Assembly (NCBI GenBank): GCA_026394555.1
Contig: JAPKXZ010000068.1
Location: 1 to 38,210, forward strand
Source of the DNA: Methanothrix sp.
GTDB taxonomy: Archaea > Halobacteriota > Methanosarcinia > Methanotrichales > Methanotrichaceae
Reading direction: 5' to 3'
DNA: 38,210 nucleotides
Part shown: piece by piece, positions 1 through 10,347 of the stretch
Layout of the letters: each line of letters opens with the position of its first letter
How positions within the stretch are numbered: position 1 is the first letter of the stretch
Notes under the pieces: model-generated
Seen by the model: the letters and a program-made list of their open reading frames with translations, nothing else
The model's database searches: none
Told to the model about the DNA's origin: nothing
Program-made: the position numbers and the translations under genes

Positions 1-132
1 CTCCAAACAGAGTACACCTCTCATTTGGACATGCTACATCCATGAATCGTGGTTTTGGACCTCTTTTTCCCATTTGCTACACCCCATGTATCATATGCAG
101 TGTAGTTCTATTTATAACAACCTATAGTTAAA

Positions 133-1668
133 TCACGACCCAAGTTTTGCCGAATTAAGATTGGCACCTTTAAGATTGGCATTAGTAAGGTCTGTATAAG
201 ATAAGTCCGCACGCCTCAGGTCTGCACCAGTTAGATTCGCTCTCATCATATAAGCCCTGGTCAGATCGGCATAGCTTAAATCAGCATCAATCAAGTTAGT
301 TCCACAAAACTCCACCCTTGAAAGCTGACTTGACGACAAGCGGCTGTCGCTCAGATCAGCCCAGCTCATCTTTGCGCTCATGGCATTAGCATGGCGCATG
401 TTCAGTCCTTTCATATTAGAGTTTACCAGATTGGTTTCAACGAGCCTCGTTCCATTCAGATCCGCACCCCTTAGATCCGAGTCTCTCATGTTAGCACCAG
501 TAGTATCTGCCCCCTGGAGCTTGGCATCCTTGAGTATCGCTCCGGTCAGCGTTACATCCGATAGACGAGCATCTGTGAGGTCAGCTCCAGTTAGGTCCGT
601 TTCGGCCATGGCGGCTGAAGAGGCATTAATTCTGTTCAGTTTAGCATCCTTGAGTATCGCTCCGGTCAGCTTTGCTTTTGCCAGATTTGCATCAGAAAGA
701 TCGGCTCTGGTGAGGTTTCCCTCTTCAAAGCAAGCGCATGATGCAGTCACTCGATTAAGTTTTGCATCCACAAGCCTCGCTCCGGTAAGCATGGCGTCCT
801 CCAGGAATGCATCTGTGAGGTTGGCACGGGATAGATCCGATTTCAGAAAGGCAGCCCCGGAACCGTTCAAGAAGGAAAGGTCCGAGTCGCTCAGATTGCT
901 GCGAGTCAAGTTCGCAAAAACCACACTTGACCGAGACATATTGGACCCGATAAATTTGGCTCCAGAAAGTCGTGCCTCGGAGAGATCTGAGCCACTGAGG
1001 TCTGCATTGCATATGGTGGCATCAATCAGGTTCGCGCCAACCAGGCTTGCTCCGGTCAGATTAGCACCATCCAATTGGGAATTACGGAAGGTAGAACGAT
1101 CCATGAACGCTCCTATGAAGCAGGCTTCGCTCAGGTTTGCATCGCTAATTTTCACGCCCCCTAAGCTGGCTCTATTCAGGTTAGTACGAACCAGAGTTGA
1201 ACGATCCGCAAAAGATTGATCGATAAAGGAACTGGATAGGTCTGCACCATTCAGATTTGCGCCTGTTAAGTAGCAGCCCGCCAGGAATGCACCTGATAGA
1301 TTCGCTTGGGTCAGATTTGAGCCTAACAGATTGCAGACAGGCATATTGGCACCCCGAAGATCGGCCTGGGAGAGATCGGAGTCATGAAGGTCTGCTTGTA
1401 CCATAGTTACTCTGCGAAGATTTGCTCCTGCAAGCTTGCCATCGAAGAGACTGGATTGGTTCAAATGGGATCGGCTAAGGTTCGTCCTGCGAAGATCTGA
1501 TTCGTGCAGCTCAGAATGATTCAAGTTGCTCCCAGACAAGTTCATGCCACTCAAGTTCATGCCCATGAGCAGGGCATGATCTTTGAACGTCTGGGGATTT
1601 CCTTCGATTGCAGATGAAGTAGTAGATAGCAGAACGAAGAGCAAACACACCCCTAAAGCCAATCGCAT
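133..1668 (-). CDS. Secreted pentapeptide-repeat protein
   Basis: About 511 residues. A hydrophobic N-terminal segment (roughly residues 4-20, ending near SSA) looks like a signal peptide. From about residue 38 almost to the end the protein is made of A(D/N)Lxx-type pentapeptides such as ADLSG, ANLTG and SNLSD, with no other domain. Proteins of this family form a right-handed quadrilateral beta-helix; here it is probably exported and held at or outside the membrane. No enzymatic residue is recognisable and the molecular role is unknown. Two start codons are possible: ATG at 1668, chosen here, or GTG at 1671; an AGGGTG ribosome-binding site at 1677-1682 fits either. Its own promoter lies in the gap after the hybrid kinase, so it is probably monocistronic. 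The low-complexity coding sequence produces long antisense open frames that are not genes. Confidence 0.88.
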   Translation of the reverse strand: MRLALGVCLLFVLLSTTSSAIEGNPQTFKDHALLMGMNLSGMNLSGSNLNHSELHESDLRRTNLSRSHLNQSSLFDGKLAGANLRRVTMVQADLHDSDLSQADLRGANMPVCNLLGSNLTQANLSGAFLAGCYLTGANLNGADLSSSFIDQSFADRSTLVRTNLNRASLGGVKISDANLSEACFIGAFMDRSTFRNSQLDGANLTGASLVGANLIDATICNADLSGSDLSEARLSGAKFIGSNMSRSSVVFANLTRSNLSDSDLSFLNGSGAAFLKSDLSRANLTDAFLEDAMLTGARLVDAKLNRVTASCACFEEGNLTRADLSDANLAKAKLTGAILKDAKLNRINASSAAMAETDLTGADLTDARLSDVTLTGAILKDAKLQGADTTGANMRDSDLRGADLNGTRLVETNLVNSNMKGLNMRHANAMSAKMSWADLSDSRLSSSQLSRVEFCGTNLIDADLSYADLTRAYMMRANLTGADLRRADLSYTDLTNANLKGANLNSAKLGS

Positions 1669-1703
1669 CACAGAAACACCCTAATAGGACTATACGTACT
1701 GCT

Positions 1704-1713
1704 ACTATAAATT
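1704..1713 (-). promoter_or_regulatory. TATA box of the pentapeptide-repeat gene
   Basis: Read on the minus strand, AATTTATAGT sits about 36-45 nt upstream of the ATG. Archaeal transcription would start about 25 nt downstream, leaving a short leader with the AGGGTG ribosome-binding site. This is a pattern match only. Confidence 0.5.
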
Positions 1714-1735
1714 TTTTGACATATTTGGATTGGGG

Positions 1736-4621
1736 TTAATCGGGTCCAGGACGTTCTTGGAGTTCGATGCCGAGTTTTACGGGAATCTGCAGGTTGTCAT
1801 TCGTCATTATTGCCAACCACTTGGCAAGCATTTCCATCAGTTCTCTTTTCAGGATCGGTTTGGCAATGAAATCACTCATCCCCGCCTGAATACACTTCTC
1901 CCGGTCACCTTTCATGGTAGCGGCGGTCATGGCGATGATAGGAATTCGTGGGTTGAGCGCCTTCGAACCTTCCTGGCGGATGCAGCGAGTGGCTTCGAAA
2001 CCGTCCATCTCGGGCATTTGGCAGTCCATCAATACCAGGTCGTAAGGAATCATCTGGAGCGCATTCATAGCTTCCTGACCATCGGCCACCACATCAGCCC
2101 GGAGTCCCATCTTTCTCAGCATTGCCTGTGCAACTTTCTGGTTTACGGGATTGTCCTCCACCACCAGGATGCATATCTTGCGCTTGCCGTTTTCAGAAAT
2201 GGCGGGCCTGGCGGCGGAGCGCTCCATAGGTACCTCGCCCTCAATTTCAGTGAATCTCTCCTCTTTCCATCCAGACCCGGCTGGCTGCTTCTCAAACATC
2301 GCTGTGAACCAGAAGGTTGAGCCAATGCCCTCTTTGCTTTCCAGGCCGATCTTGCCGCCCATCAGCTCGGCGAGCTGCCGGGAGATAGCCAGACCCAGGC
2401 CGGTTCCGCCATATTGGCGTGTTGTCGAGCTATCTACCTGAGTAAAAGGTGAAAAGAGCATATCCTGCCGGTTTGCCGGGATGCCGATGCCCGTGTCACG
2501 AACAGAGAAACGAATTGTGGCATTTTGTTCGTCTTCGCTCTCTAGGTTGACATGGATCACTATCTCGCCCTTCTTTGTAAACTTCACGGCATTGGTTCCC
2601 AGGTTGACTAGAATCTGGCGCAGCCTTCCCGGATCACCACGAAGGAACGAAGGAACGTTTGGCTCCACCAGACAGACCAGATCCAGCTCTTTTTCATGAG
2701 CACCGATGGCCAGGAGATCTGTCGTATCTTCCAGCGTGGAGCGCAGATCAAAGTCCAGCTTTTCCAGCTCCAGTTTGTGGGCTTCAATCTTGGAGAAGTC
2801 CAGGATGTCGTTGATGAGAGATAGTAGTATCTCGCCGCTGATCTGGGCAATTTGGGCATATTCATGTTGTTCAGCATTCAAATCCATATCCAGAAGCAGT
2901 CCGATCATACCGATGACGCCGTTCAATGGGGTGCGAATCTCGTGACTCATATTGGCCAGGAATTCACTCTTGGAGGCGTTGGCTTTCCTGGCTTGCTTGG
3001 CCAATTCATTGGACCGTTCAATGGCAATTTCCAGATCCTGATTGGTCTGTTGCAGCTCTTTCTCGGCACGCTTGCGCTCGGTGATGTCAATCTGCGTCCC
3101 GAAGAAGCGAAGTGGCTTGCCTTGCGCGTCCCGCATTACCTCGCCCTCGCAGTGGATCCAGCCTATTTCTCCGTTGGGCCGCACAAATCGGAAATCAACA
3201 TCGTAGTGTTTGTCGTTATTCAGTGCAGCATCCACCTGTTCTTGGACGAAACCGAAGTCATCCGGGTGGATTATACTCCGGAACTTTTCATATGTCGGCA
3301 CGAACTCCTGCGGCCTGAATCCATAGATGCGATAGCACTCATCTGACCACTTTAAGTCGCCAGTCACAACGTTGAGGTCCCAAGAGCCAAGGTGGCCCAC
3401 CCGTTGTGCCTCTTTCAGGTGCGCCTCGCTCTCTCGCAGCGCTTCTTCGACCCGCTTGCGCTCGGTGATGTCAGTGGTGTATCCGCCGAGAATGGTTGGG
3501 CGATCCGGTATGGAAATCGGAAATTTCACGCTAAAATAATACCGTCCTTCAAAAGTCTCTTCCCGCTCAATCGTGCGACCTTCTTTCATAACTGTTTCGT
3601 CATCCGCCCGCATTTCGGCAGCAAATTCCGGAGACCAGAGTTCCTCACAGGTTTTGCCAAGCAATTGAGACAAAGGCTTTCCTAAAATCTTTTCAAAATG
3701 ATGACTCAATACGACTGCACGGGTATCTTCATCTTTAATGTAAACAAGATAGGGGCTATAGCGCATAAACAAAGACAGTTTCGCCTCGCTCTCCCGCAGT
3801 GCTTCCTCCGCCTTCTTGCGCTCGGACATATCCAAAAAGCATTCCAGCAGTTTCTCCTGACCATTCAATTGAATCCGCTTCACCGTTTTCAAAATGGGCA
3901 GTCGTCTGCCATCCATCCGCAACATCTCCCGGTCTGAGTTATCCACGATTTGGCCCAAATCGCACACCGGACAAGCTCCCTCGTCTGCGGGACACAAGAA
4001 CGAGTGACACCGCTGGCCCACCAGTTGATCCACCGGAGCGCCAAACATGGTGGCCACATGATCATTCACCTGCTCGATGACACGGGTTACCGGGTCCACG
4101 ATGACGACTCCTGCCGGAAGATTGGTTAGCAGCAGGTTTTTTAGGGTATTGCTCTCCAGCAGCGCCTCATCCGCACGCTTGTGCTCAGTGATATCGCTTG
4201 TAGTGCCAAAGATGCTAACACCGCCGTCCGGCTGGCAATAAGCCGAACCCTTGGAAAGAACCCAAAGCTTGGTGCCGTCGGCCTTTCGCATGCGGTATTC
4301 TACAGTTTTGTCCTTCCCAAACGTTCGTATCCATTCGGCGAGTATCTTTTGCACGACCGGCAAGTCATCGGGATGGACATAGGAAAAGTATCTGTCGAAT
4401 CTGTCTCCGATGGTGCCTTCCGGCAAGTCCAGCATCCTGTCCGCAACCGGCGAAATGTAGGAGCCGACATGCTCTCCTTTGATATTAGCATCATAGCGCC
4501 AGACGATATCAGATATCATCGAGACTGCCTGCTCGTACTGGGCGATACGAGCTTGGGCGGCTTGCAAGGCTTTGCGCAACTCTTCCTCAGTCTGCGTGAC
4601 GTCGATGATGTCATTGCCCAT
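1736..4621 (-). CDS. Hybrid sensor histidine kinase with four PAS domains and a receiver
   Basis: 961 residues with no membrane segment, so probably a cytosolic sensor. Domains in order: PAS1 about 30-148, PAS2 about 160-268, PAS3 about 280-388, PAS4 about 400-516, a HisKA dimerisation helix with the SHEIRTPLNG motif (phospho-acceptor His560), a HATPase domain with DTGIGIP and GGTGLGLAIS boxes (about 660-780), and a C-terminal receiver (about 808-935) with phospho-acceptor Asp866 and conserved Lys921. Each PAS ends in a TxDITERK-type PAC motif. PAS2 holds a cysteine cluster (C205, H206, C210, C217, C220) that could bind metal or sense redox state. It is a bacterial-type phosphorelay kinase, common in Methanosarcinales. 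The ligand and downstream partner cannot be read from the sequence. No clear ribosome-binding site precedes the ATG. Confidence 0.93.
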   Translation of the reverse strand: MGNDIIDVTQTEEELRKALQAAQARIAQYEQAVSMISDIVWRYDANIKGEHVGSYISPVADRMLDLPEGTIGDRFDRYFSYVHPDDLPVVQKILAEWIRTFGKDKTVEYRMRKADGTKLWVLSKGSAYCQPDGGVSIFGTTSDITEHKRADEALLESNTLKNLLLTNLPAGVVIVDPVTRVIEQVNDHVATMFGAPVDQLVGQRCHSFLCPADEGACPVCDLGQIVDNSDREMLRMDGRRLPILKTVKRIQLNGQEKLLECFLDMSERKKAEEALRESEAKLSLFMRYSPYLVYIKDEDTRAVVLSHHFEKILGKPLSQLLGKTCEELWSPEFAAEMRADDETVMKEGRTIEREETFEGRYYFSVKFPISIPDRPTILGGYTTDITERKRVEEALRESEAHLKEAQRVGHLGSWDLNVVTGDLKWSDECYRIYGFRPQEFVPTYEKFRSIIHPDDFGFVQEQVDAALNNDKHYDVDFRFVRPNGEIGWIHCEGEVMRDAQGKPLRFFGTQIDITERKRAEKELQQTNQDLEIAIERSNELAKQARKANASKSEFLANMSHEIRTPLNGVIGMIGLLLDMDLNAEQHEYAQIAQISGEILLSLINDILDFSKIEAHKLELEKLDFDLRSTLEDTTDLLAIGAHEKELDLVCLVEPNVPSFLRGDPGRLRQILVNLGTNAVKFTKKGEIVIHVNLESEDEQNATIRFSVRDTGIGIPANRQDMLFSPFTQVDSSTTRQYGGTGLGLAISRQLAELMGGKIGLESKEGIGSTFWFTAMFEKQPAGSGWKEERFTEIEGEVPMERSAARPAISENGKRKICILVVEDNPVNQKVAQAMLRKMGLRADVVADGQEAMNALQMIPYDLVLMDCQMPEMDGFEATRCIRQEGSKALNPRIPIIAMTAATMKGDREKCIQAGMSDFIAKPILKRELMEMLAKWLAIMTNDNLQIPVKLGIELQERPGPD

Positions 4622-4626
4622 GAATA

Positions 4627-4815
4627 TTAATAATGAATAGTTCTGATAGATACATTTGCCGGAAGATTTGTCAGGAGCTTTTGCCTGGCCTGGTGATTAA
4701 GGACCTCCGCCTGTGCCAGGGTCGTCTCCCGCGCTTGCAGCCTCTCTGCCTCCCGTCGAGACGCTGGCAGAACCTTGGCATCCAGGCTCGCGAATGCTTT
4801 TGCCGGCATCAACAT
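4627..4815 (-). CDS. Possible 62-aa ORF between tldD and the hybrid kinase
   Basis: A 62-residue frame fills most of the 224-nt gap between tldD and the kinase. It is a highly charged, helical sequence whose end (LLTNLPANVSI) resembles the start of PAS2 in the following kinase (LLLTNLPAGVVIV). It lies two bases out of frame with that kinase. It may be a degenerate remnant of an upstream kinase segment rather than a gene. A weak AGGTT precedes the start. No function can be assigned and the translation is uncertain. Confidence 0.25.
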   Translation of the reverse strand: MLMPAKAFASLDAKVLPASRREAERLQARETTLAQAEVLNHQARQKLLTNLPANVSIRTIHY

Positions 4816-4845
4816 TGTAACCTAAAAATCGAGATCTCTAAATTT

Positions 4846-6165
4846 CTATCCCGCTCCGCCCACCGTGGCCTCGGCCACCAGGAGGTGCGGCGATCCGTCG
4901 CTCACGGGTACGAGCTGTCCTGCTTTCCCGCAGCGTCCGCTGTTGAACTTGAGGTCGTTGCCTACCGCCCGAACATGCATCAAAGTCTCGAGAATCTTGC
5001 CGGACAGGGACACGTCCCGCAAAAGCTTGGTCTTCTCGCCCTTTTCCACCAGATAGCCTCTCTTGGCATTGAACTGGAAGACGCCTTCACCAGTGCTCAC
5101 CTGACCGCCGCGGCTACCTGCCAGGTAGACTCCATCTCCCATCTCCGCAAGGATCTCTTCCAATTTCCAATCTCCGTTGGCGATGTAGGTATTGCTCATG
5201 CGCACCACCGGCCGGTCCAGGCCTTCGGCGCGGGCATTACGCGGCACACCGCCCAGCCGGGCTGCCGTCTCGCGAGAATTGAGATAGGACTTGAGGATGC
5301 CCTTCTCCACTAATACCGTCTCCTGGGCTAGGCTTCCTTCATCGTCAAAGGGATAGTAGCCGTTTTGCATCAAACTGGGATCGTCCTTGACCGTCACCAG
5401 ATCTGAGCCGATCTTCTGGCCCAGCATTCCTTCCAGACAGGAGTCGCCCTCTAAAATGATGTCTCCCTCAGTGGCATGGCCTACCGCCTCATGAACGAAG
5501 ACCCCGGCCAGCTCCTGATCGAGAATCACGGGATAGGTCCCACCCTTGGGCGCTTGTGCGTCGAGAAGTGCTACCGCCGTCTCACCTACAACTCTGGCCA
5601 GGGCAATGGGGTCTTCCCGGTCAAAAAGCTCCAGGCCTCCTACGCCCGACCGGCCCTCTCCGTCCGTCTGGTAGAGCCCGTTTCTGTGGGCCACAGCGCT
5701 GATGACAAAGCCCATGCGCGTCGTCTTTGCCTCCAGATCCAGGCCCTCCGAGCTCTCGTAATGCGTGGTAAAATCCATCTCTGCGTAGACGGCCTGGGTA
5801 GAAGAGACGCCCTTAACTTTAGCTGCGTCTTCAATCTCTCGCAGCAGGGCCACCTTCTCCTCCAGGGAAAGGTTCTTGGGATCTTTTTTAACTGGAACCA
5901 CAACGCTTCTGCCGGCCGGAGCCTCTGCCAGCACGAGATCCTCGCGCCGGTCGATCTTGCGGGCGATGCGTTTGGCCAGATCGATCTCTTCCCCAAGGTT
6001 TGCGATATTGTCCGTGGTCACAAAACCCCAGGCTCCCCCGTAAAGAGCTCGCACCGCCGCACCCTGGAAAGGAGCCTCTGCTATCTCTTCCAGCTTGCCG
6101 TTGTCCAGGACAATCCTGGTCCTACTGCCACGAAGGATGCGAATGTCGTAGAACTCCGGCGCCAT
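4846..6165 (-). CDS. tldD: TldD/PmbA-family metalloprotease
   Basis: 439 residues, full length for TldD. The diagnostic motif HEAVGHATEGD (HExxxH zinc site) lies near the middle, followed by the conserved GSRGGQVSTGEG-type segment and a C-terminal GRCGKAGQLVPVSDG stretch. TldD works with TldE/PmbA as a zinc-dependent protease that degrades unfolded or modified peptides in the cytosol. No tldE/pmbA gene is visible in the window. The start lies 6 nt after the lonB stop, and an AGGAG inside the end of lonB can serve as ribosome-binding site. It is therefore the last gene of the regulator-cdc48-lonB-tldD operon, which groups three proteolysis or unfolding factors. Confidence 0.93.
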   Translation of the reverse strand: MAPEFYDIRILRGSRTRIVLDNGKLEEIAEAPFQGAAVRALYGGAWGFVTTDNIANLGEEIDLAKRIARKIDRREDLVLAEAPAGRSVVVPVKKDPKNLSLEEKVALLREIEDAAKVKGVSSTQAVYAEMDFTTHYESSEGLDLEAKTTRMGFVISAVAHRNGLYQTDGEGRSGVGGLELFDREDPIALARVVGETAVALLDAQAPKGGTYPVILDQELAGVFVHEAVGHATEGDIILEGDSCLEGMLGQKIGSDLVTVKDDPSLMQNGYYPFDDEGSLAQETVLVEKGILKSYLNSRETAARLGGVPRNARAEGLDRPVVRMSNTYIANGDWKLEEILAEMGDGVYLAGSRGGQVSTGEGVFQFNAKRGYLVEKGEKTKLLRDVSLSGKILETLMHVRAVGNDLKFNSGRCGKAGQLVPVSDGSPHLLVAEATVGGAG

Positions 6166-6171
6166 TTGGTT

Positions 6172-8145
6172 TCAGATGCTCCTGCTGGGGATGGTGATGG
6201 TCTCCGGCAGGATGATGCCGATCTTCTTTTCGGTGGCAAACCTCTTCAGCTTCTCGATCAGCCGATTCCTCTGCCCGCCCATGGCATACTCGAAGACCTC
6301 GCTCATATTGGAGACGGGAATGATCTCGATCATGCCCTTGGTGGCTTCGTCGATCAGTACATCTCCCATATTGGATTTGGGTATGAGCACCGTCTTGATG
6401 CCGGCTTTCGCCGCGGCCTCGATCTTCTGTGTCACTCCTCCCACAGGCATGACATCTCCCCGCACGGACAGAGAACCGGTCATGGCCACCGACTGCTTGA
6501 CCGGCACGCCTTCCAGAGCGGATATGACTGCGGTAGCAATGGATATAGATGCGCTGTCGCCCTCTACACCCTCGTAGGTGCCGATGAACTGAATGTGCAC
6601 ATCCTTATTGGTTATGTCCTCACCCAGGAACTTTTTGATGAGCACGGAGACGTTGGTGACAGCTTCTCTGGCAATCTCCTGCAATTTACCTGTGGCTATG
6701 ATCTTGCCCTCATCCTTGGACTGCGCCGGCGTGATCTCGGCCATAATAGGCAGCACGATTCCTGAGTCGCCCATAACGGCCAGACCATTGACTCTTCCCA
6801 CCTCGTCCCCGGAGGAGTGGAACATGCTGTAATCCTTGCGCCTCTCCATGTAGCGGTCGGCAAGCTGCTGCTCCACGGACCTGGCCATCTTCTTGGCCTC
6901 TATGACATGATCCACTTCAGTCAGATTCGCTCCATTGGCACGAGCTACGTCCCCGGATACTCTGATCAGGCCGCCCAGGTCTCGCAGCATTAGTGTTAGA
7001 TGGCCTTTCCTGCCCGACCTCCTCTTGGCTTCTCGCATGATCTCCGAGACCGCATCCCTGCTGAAGTGCGGTATCTTGCCGTCTCTTACAATCTCCTGGG
7101 CCACGAATCGGATGAGCTTGTTTCTGTTCTCCAGGGTGTCGTCCATGCTGTCTCTCATGTAGACTTCATATCCGTAGCCCTTGATGCGTGACCTCAAGGC
7201 GGGATGCATTCCCTGCACGGCATCCAAATTTCCCGCCAAGATCATGATGAAGCTGCAGGGCACGGGCTCCGTTCTGACCAGTGCTCCAGAGCTTCTCTCG
7301 CTCTGGCCGGTAATGGGATACTCACCCTCTTGCAAAGCCGTAAGCAGGCTTTGCTGTGACTCCGGGCGCAGGGTGTTTACCTCGTCTATGAAGAGAACTC
7401 CCTTGTGGGCCTTGTGAATGGCTCCGCATTCCACCCGCTCATGGGATGGCGTCTCCAGCCCTCCGGACTGGAAGGGATCATGGCGGACGTCTCCGAGAAG
7501 GGCGCCGGCGTGTGCCCCGGTGGCATCGACATAAGGTGCCTTCTTCTTGTTGTTGTTGTCCACCAGGAGCTTGGGAACCATGGCGTCCTCTTTGGGCAGC
7601 ATATAACGCAGTGAAAGGAATATGAGCGCTGCTGCAATTATTCCGAAAAGGAGCTGTCCTGTGTAATAGGCATATACTATTAAGGCCATTACTATGAGCA
7701 TTAAGAACATATTGCGCGTCTGGACCTTCTTTCTGGCCTCCATCTTCTGGGCATCGACTATCTGCTTGCCTCTGCCGGCAGGCACGATGCGAACGCGCGG
7801 AGTGTTGTTATCCTCTGGATTGGCATAGACCAGAACATCCTGTAGCTCTTCCACGGGGAGTAGCTCGCTCATGGCCTTTCCGAGCATGGATTTTCCTGTT
7901 CCCGGCGATCCGATGAGCATGACATGGCGTCTCTGGCGTGCCGCCTTTTTGATCACTTCCACGGCTTCATCCTGGCCGATCACATGATCTATGAGGCTCT
8001 CAGGCACGGTTATGCTGCTGGTATCGTTGAAATCAATATCCCCAAGCAGCTCTTTCGACTCGTCTTCAGAAGTCAATTTTTCGGCCCTCATATCGTCTTT
8101 TAATCCTTCTTGACTATATATCTGGTGCTTTGTATCCATACTCAT
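6172..8145 (-). CDS. lonB: Archaeal membrane-anchored Lon protease LonB
   Basis: 657 residues. The AAA+ domain starts with Walker A GSPGTGKS (about 79-86). As in archaeal LonB, two adjacent transmembrane helices (about 146-162 and 164-180) are inserted in the ATPase domain before Walker B (LFIDEVNTL). The C-terminal peptidase domain carries Ser531 in EGDSAS and Lys574 in TQKIEAA; the 43-residue spacing fits the Ser-Lys dyad of Lon. The protein would be an ATP-dependent protease on the cytosolic face of the membrane. The chosen ATG has AAAGGA five nt upstream, overlapping the end of cdc48 only 9 nt away. It is translated from the same operon as the Cdc48 unfoldase upstream and TldD downstream. 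Confidence 0.97.
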   Translation of the reverse strand: MSMDTKHQIYSQEGLKDDMRAEKLTSEDESKELLGDIDFNDTSSITVPESLIDHVIGQDEAVEVIKKAARQRRHVMLIGSPGTGKSMLGKAMSELLPVEELQDVLVYANPEDNNTPRVRIVPAGRGKQIVDAQKMEARKKVQTRNMFLMLIVMALIVYAYYTGQLLFGIIAAALIFLSLRYMLPKEDAMVPKLLVDNNNKKKAPYVDATGAHAGALLGDVRHDPFQSGGLETPSHERVECGAIHKAHKGVLFIDEVNTLRPESQQSLLTALQEGEYPITGQSERSSGALVRTEPVPCSFIMILAGNLDAVQGMHPALRSRIKGYGYEVYMRDSMDDTLENRNKLIRFVAQEIVRDGKIPHFSRDAVSEIMREAKRRSGRKGHLTLMLRDLGGLIRVSGDVARANGANLTEVDHVIEAKKMARSVEQQLADRYMERRKDYSMFHSSGDEVGRVNGLAVMGDSGIVLPIMAEITPAQSKDEGKIIATGKLQEIAREAVTNVSVLIKKFLGEDITNKDVHIQFIGTYEGVEGDSASISIATAVISALEGVPVKQSVAMTGSLSVRGDVMPVGGVTQKIEAAAKAGIKTVLIPKSNMGDVLIDEATKGMIEIIPVSNMSEVFEYAMGGQRNRLIEKLKRFATEKKIGIILPETITIPSRSI

Positions 8146-8154
8146 TTTGGTCCT

Positions 8155-10347
8155 TTAAGCTTTGAAATCTTGGATCATTTTAAGGTATTCTTCCCGCATG
8201 CCTTTGGACAGATGGGGCTTAATAAGCTCTTGCGCTCTTTGGAAATGCTCTCGTGTTACCAGTATCCTATCAATGATCAATTCTTCTCTTTTCATGCCAT
8301 TCGTTATATGCTCTTTTAAAGCAAGCATACCGGCTTCCCGGCAGAGCATCTCTAAATCTGCACCGGAAAAGTCCTCTGTCATCTCAGCCAGCCACTGGGC
8401 AATGGCCCCGGAGGCGGCCATGCGGGAGAGATAAATCTCCAGTATTCTCTTTCGTGCCTGCATGTCCGGCATGGGAATATAAATCAAACGATCGAATCTG
8501 CCGGGACGGAGCATGGAACTGTCCAAGAGGTCCGGCCGGTTGGTTGCCGCTACTATTACTACATCTTTAAGCTCTACCAGCCCATCCAACTCGGTTAGGA
8601 ATTGGCTGACCACTCTCTCGGTAACGTTCGAATCGGATCCGCTACCCCGGCTCGGAACTATGGAGTCGATCTCATCGAAGAATACTAAGGCTGGAGCTGC
8701 CTGGCGGGCTTTGCGAAATATCTCTCTAACGGCACGCTCCGATTCGCCCACCCATTTGCTGAGCAGTTCCGGGCCTTTGACGCTGATGAAGTTCAAATTA
8801 CTCTGTGTAGCCAGCGCTCTTACCAAGAGGGTCTTGCCTGTTCCCGGCAGGCCGTAAAGAAGGATGCCACGCGGGGGGCGAACGCCTACAGCCGCAAAGG
8901 CTTCCGGATACTTGAGCGGCCACTCCACGGCCTCGATGAGGGACTGCTTGACTTCCTCAAGGCCACCCACCTCATCCCAGTGTACCTCCGCCACCTCTAC
9001 GAATACCTCTCTCATGGCGGAGGGCTCAATCTTCTTTAAAGCCTCTTTGAAGTCCTCTTTGGTAACCCGAAGGCTCTCCACGATCTCGGCTGGTATATCC
9101 TCGCTCACATCCAGGTCGGGAAGTGCCCTCTCCAATGTTCGCATGGCCGCCTCTTTGCACAGAGCATAAAGGTCCGCACCTACAAAGCCGTGCGTGGCAT
9201 CTGCGATCTCTTTCAAGTCCAGGGACACGTCGAGAGGCATGCCCCTGGTATGAACATACAGAACCTCCAGCCGACCGGTTTTACTGGGAATGCCTATCTC
9301 AATCTCCCTATCGAAGCGTCCGCCCCGGCGGATGGCAGGATCAAGGGCATTGGGCCTATTGGTGGCTGCAATTACTATTACCTCTCCCCGGGAGGAAAGG
9401 CCGTCCATAAGGGCCAGGAGCTGAGCCACCACACGCCTCTCCAGGTCGCCGGACACCTCCTCTCGTTTGGGAGCGATGGAGTCGATCTCATCGATGAAGA
9501 TGATGGAGGGAGCGGCTTTGGCGGCCTCCTCGAAGATCTGGCGCAGCCGCTGCTCGCTTTCTCCATAGAACTTGGAGACGATCTCGGGACCGGAGATGGA
9601 TATGAAGTTGGCGTCGGTCTCGCTGGCCACGGCCCTGGCGATGAGCGTCTTTCCCGTTCCGGGCGGTCCGTAGAGCAGCACTCCGCGAGGTGGATTGATG
9701 CCCAGGCGAGAGAAAAGCTCCGGGTGACGCAGTGGAACTTCAATCATCTCCCTGATCTCTCTGATCTCGCGGGAAAGGCCGCCGATATCCTCGTAGGAGA
9801 TATCCCGCACTTGCAGTGCCAGCTCTTCTAAAGTCTCTCTGGTGATGCTGATGATCGTCTCGGAAGTTACGATTACCGCACCGTCAGGCATTGTGCTGAC
9901 CACGGCCAGGTTGAGGCTGCTATTGATCATCTCCACGCGCAGCATTTCACCCTTGACAACCGCCCTTCCTTGCAGCATACGAAGCAAGTACTGCGGCCCG
10001 CCCATGAGCCGGATCTGGCGCGTAGGAGCGACCACGATCTTTCGGGCCGGTCTTGCCTCGGCCCGAGTGATAACAACTTTGCTGTCTATCCCTGCACCCA
10101 GGTTGGCGCGGGTATTCCCGTCAATTCTGATGAGATCCTCTGGATCATCAGGGTTTCCGGGCCAGGTGATGGCGTAGAGCTTATCTTTTCCTTTGATCTC
10201 CACCACTCCGCCGTTTTCCAGGGAGAGGGAGGCCATGGCGACTGCTCCAATCCTGGCCACGCCCTTTCCTGCATCTTTGTGATAGGCTTCAGCAACCCGA
10301 AGCTGCAGAGAGACAACTCTTTTTGGCCCTTCCAAGACCCTATTCAT
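8155..10347 (-). CDS. cdc48: CDC48/VAT-type AAA+ ATPase
   Basis: 730 residues with the full N-D1-D2 layout. The N-domain (about 1-180) is a double-psi barrel type. D1 has Walker A GPPGTGKT (227-234) and Walker B IIFIDE (282-287). D2 has Walker A GLPGTGKT (499-506), with Leu replacing the usual first Pro, and Walker B LVFFDE (554-559). Both have the ATNRP sensor motif. Cdc48/VAT is a hexameric unfoldase that feeds substrates to proteases. The C-terminus (MIQDFKA) lacks an obvious HbYX motif for docking to the proteasome. The ATG overlaps the regulator stop codon in TAATG, implying translational coupling, and lonB follows 9 nt later. This arrangement suggests hand-over of unfolded substrates to LonB, which is an inference. 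Confidence 0.96.
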   Translation of the reverse strand: MNRVLEGPKRVVSLQLRVAEAYHKDAGKGVARIGAVAMASLSLENGGVVEIKGKDKLYAITWPGNPDDPEDLIRIDGNTRANLGAGIDSKVVITRAEARPARKIVVAPTRQIRLMGGPQYLLRMLQGRAVVKGEMLRVEMINSSLNLAVVSTMPDGAVIVTSETIISITRETLEELALQVRDISYEDIGGLSREIREIREMIEVPLRHPELFSRLGINPPRGVLLYGPPGTGKTLIARAVASETDANFISISGPEIVSKFYGESEQRLRQIFEEAAKAAPSIIFIDEIDSIAPKREEVSGDLERRVVAQLLALMDGLSSRGEVIVIAATNRPNALDPAIRRGGRFDREIEIGIPSKTGRLEVLYVHTRGMPLDVSLDLKEIADATHGFVGADLYALCKEAAMRTLERALPDLDVSEDIPAEIVESLRVTKEDFKEALKKIEPSAMREVFVEVAEVHWDEVGGLEEVKQSLIEAVEWPLKYPEAFAAVGVRPPRGILLYGLPGTGKTLLVRALATQSNLNFISVKGPELLSKWVGESERAVREIFRKARQAAPALVFFDEIDSIVPSRGSGSDSNVTERVVSQFLTELDGLVELKDVVIVAATNRPDLLDSSMLRPGRFDRLIYIPMPDMQARKRILEIYLSRMAASGAIAQWLAEMTEDFSGADLEMLCREAGMLALKEHITNGMKREELIIDRILVTREHFQRAQELIKPHLSKGMREEYLKMIQDFKA

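Noticed and set aside
1-132. Feature downstream of the pentapeptide-repeat gene
   Set aside because: AT-rich, no coding frame, tRNA or convincing hairpin seen.
380-1219. 279-codon open frame on the plus strand
   Set aside because: It is antisense to the pentapeptide repeats; the regular A-D/N-L-x-x coding yields a long Ser/Ala/Arg-rich mirror frame with no ribosome-binding site and no domain.
5476-6765. 429-codon open frame on the plus strand
   Set aside because: Antisense to tldD and lonB, both firmly identified; the translation resembles no protein family.
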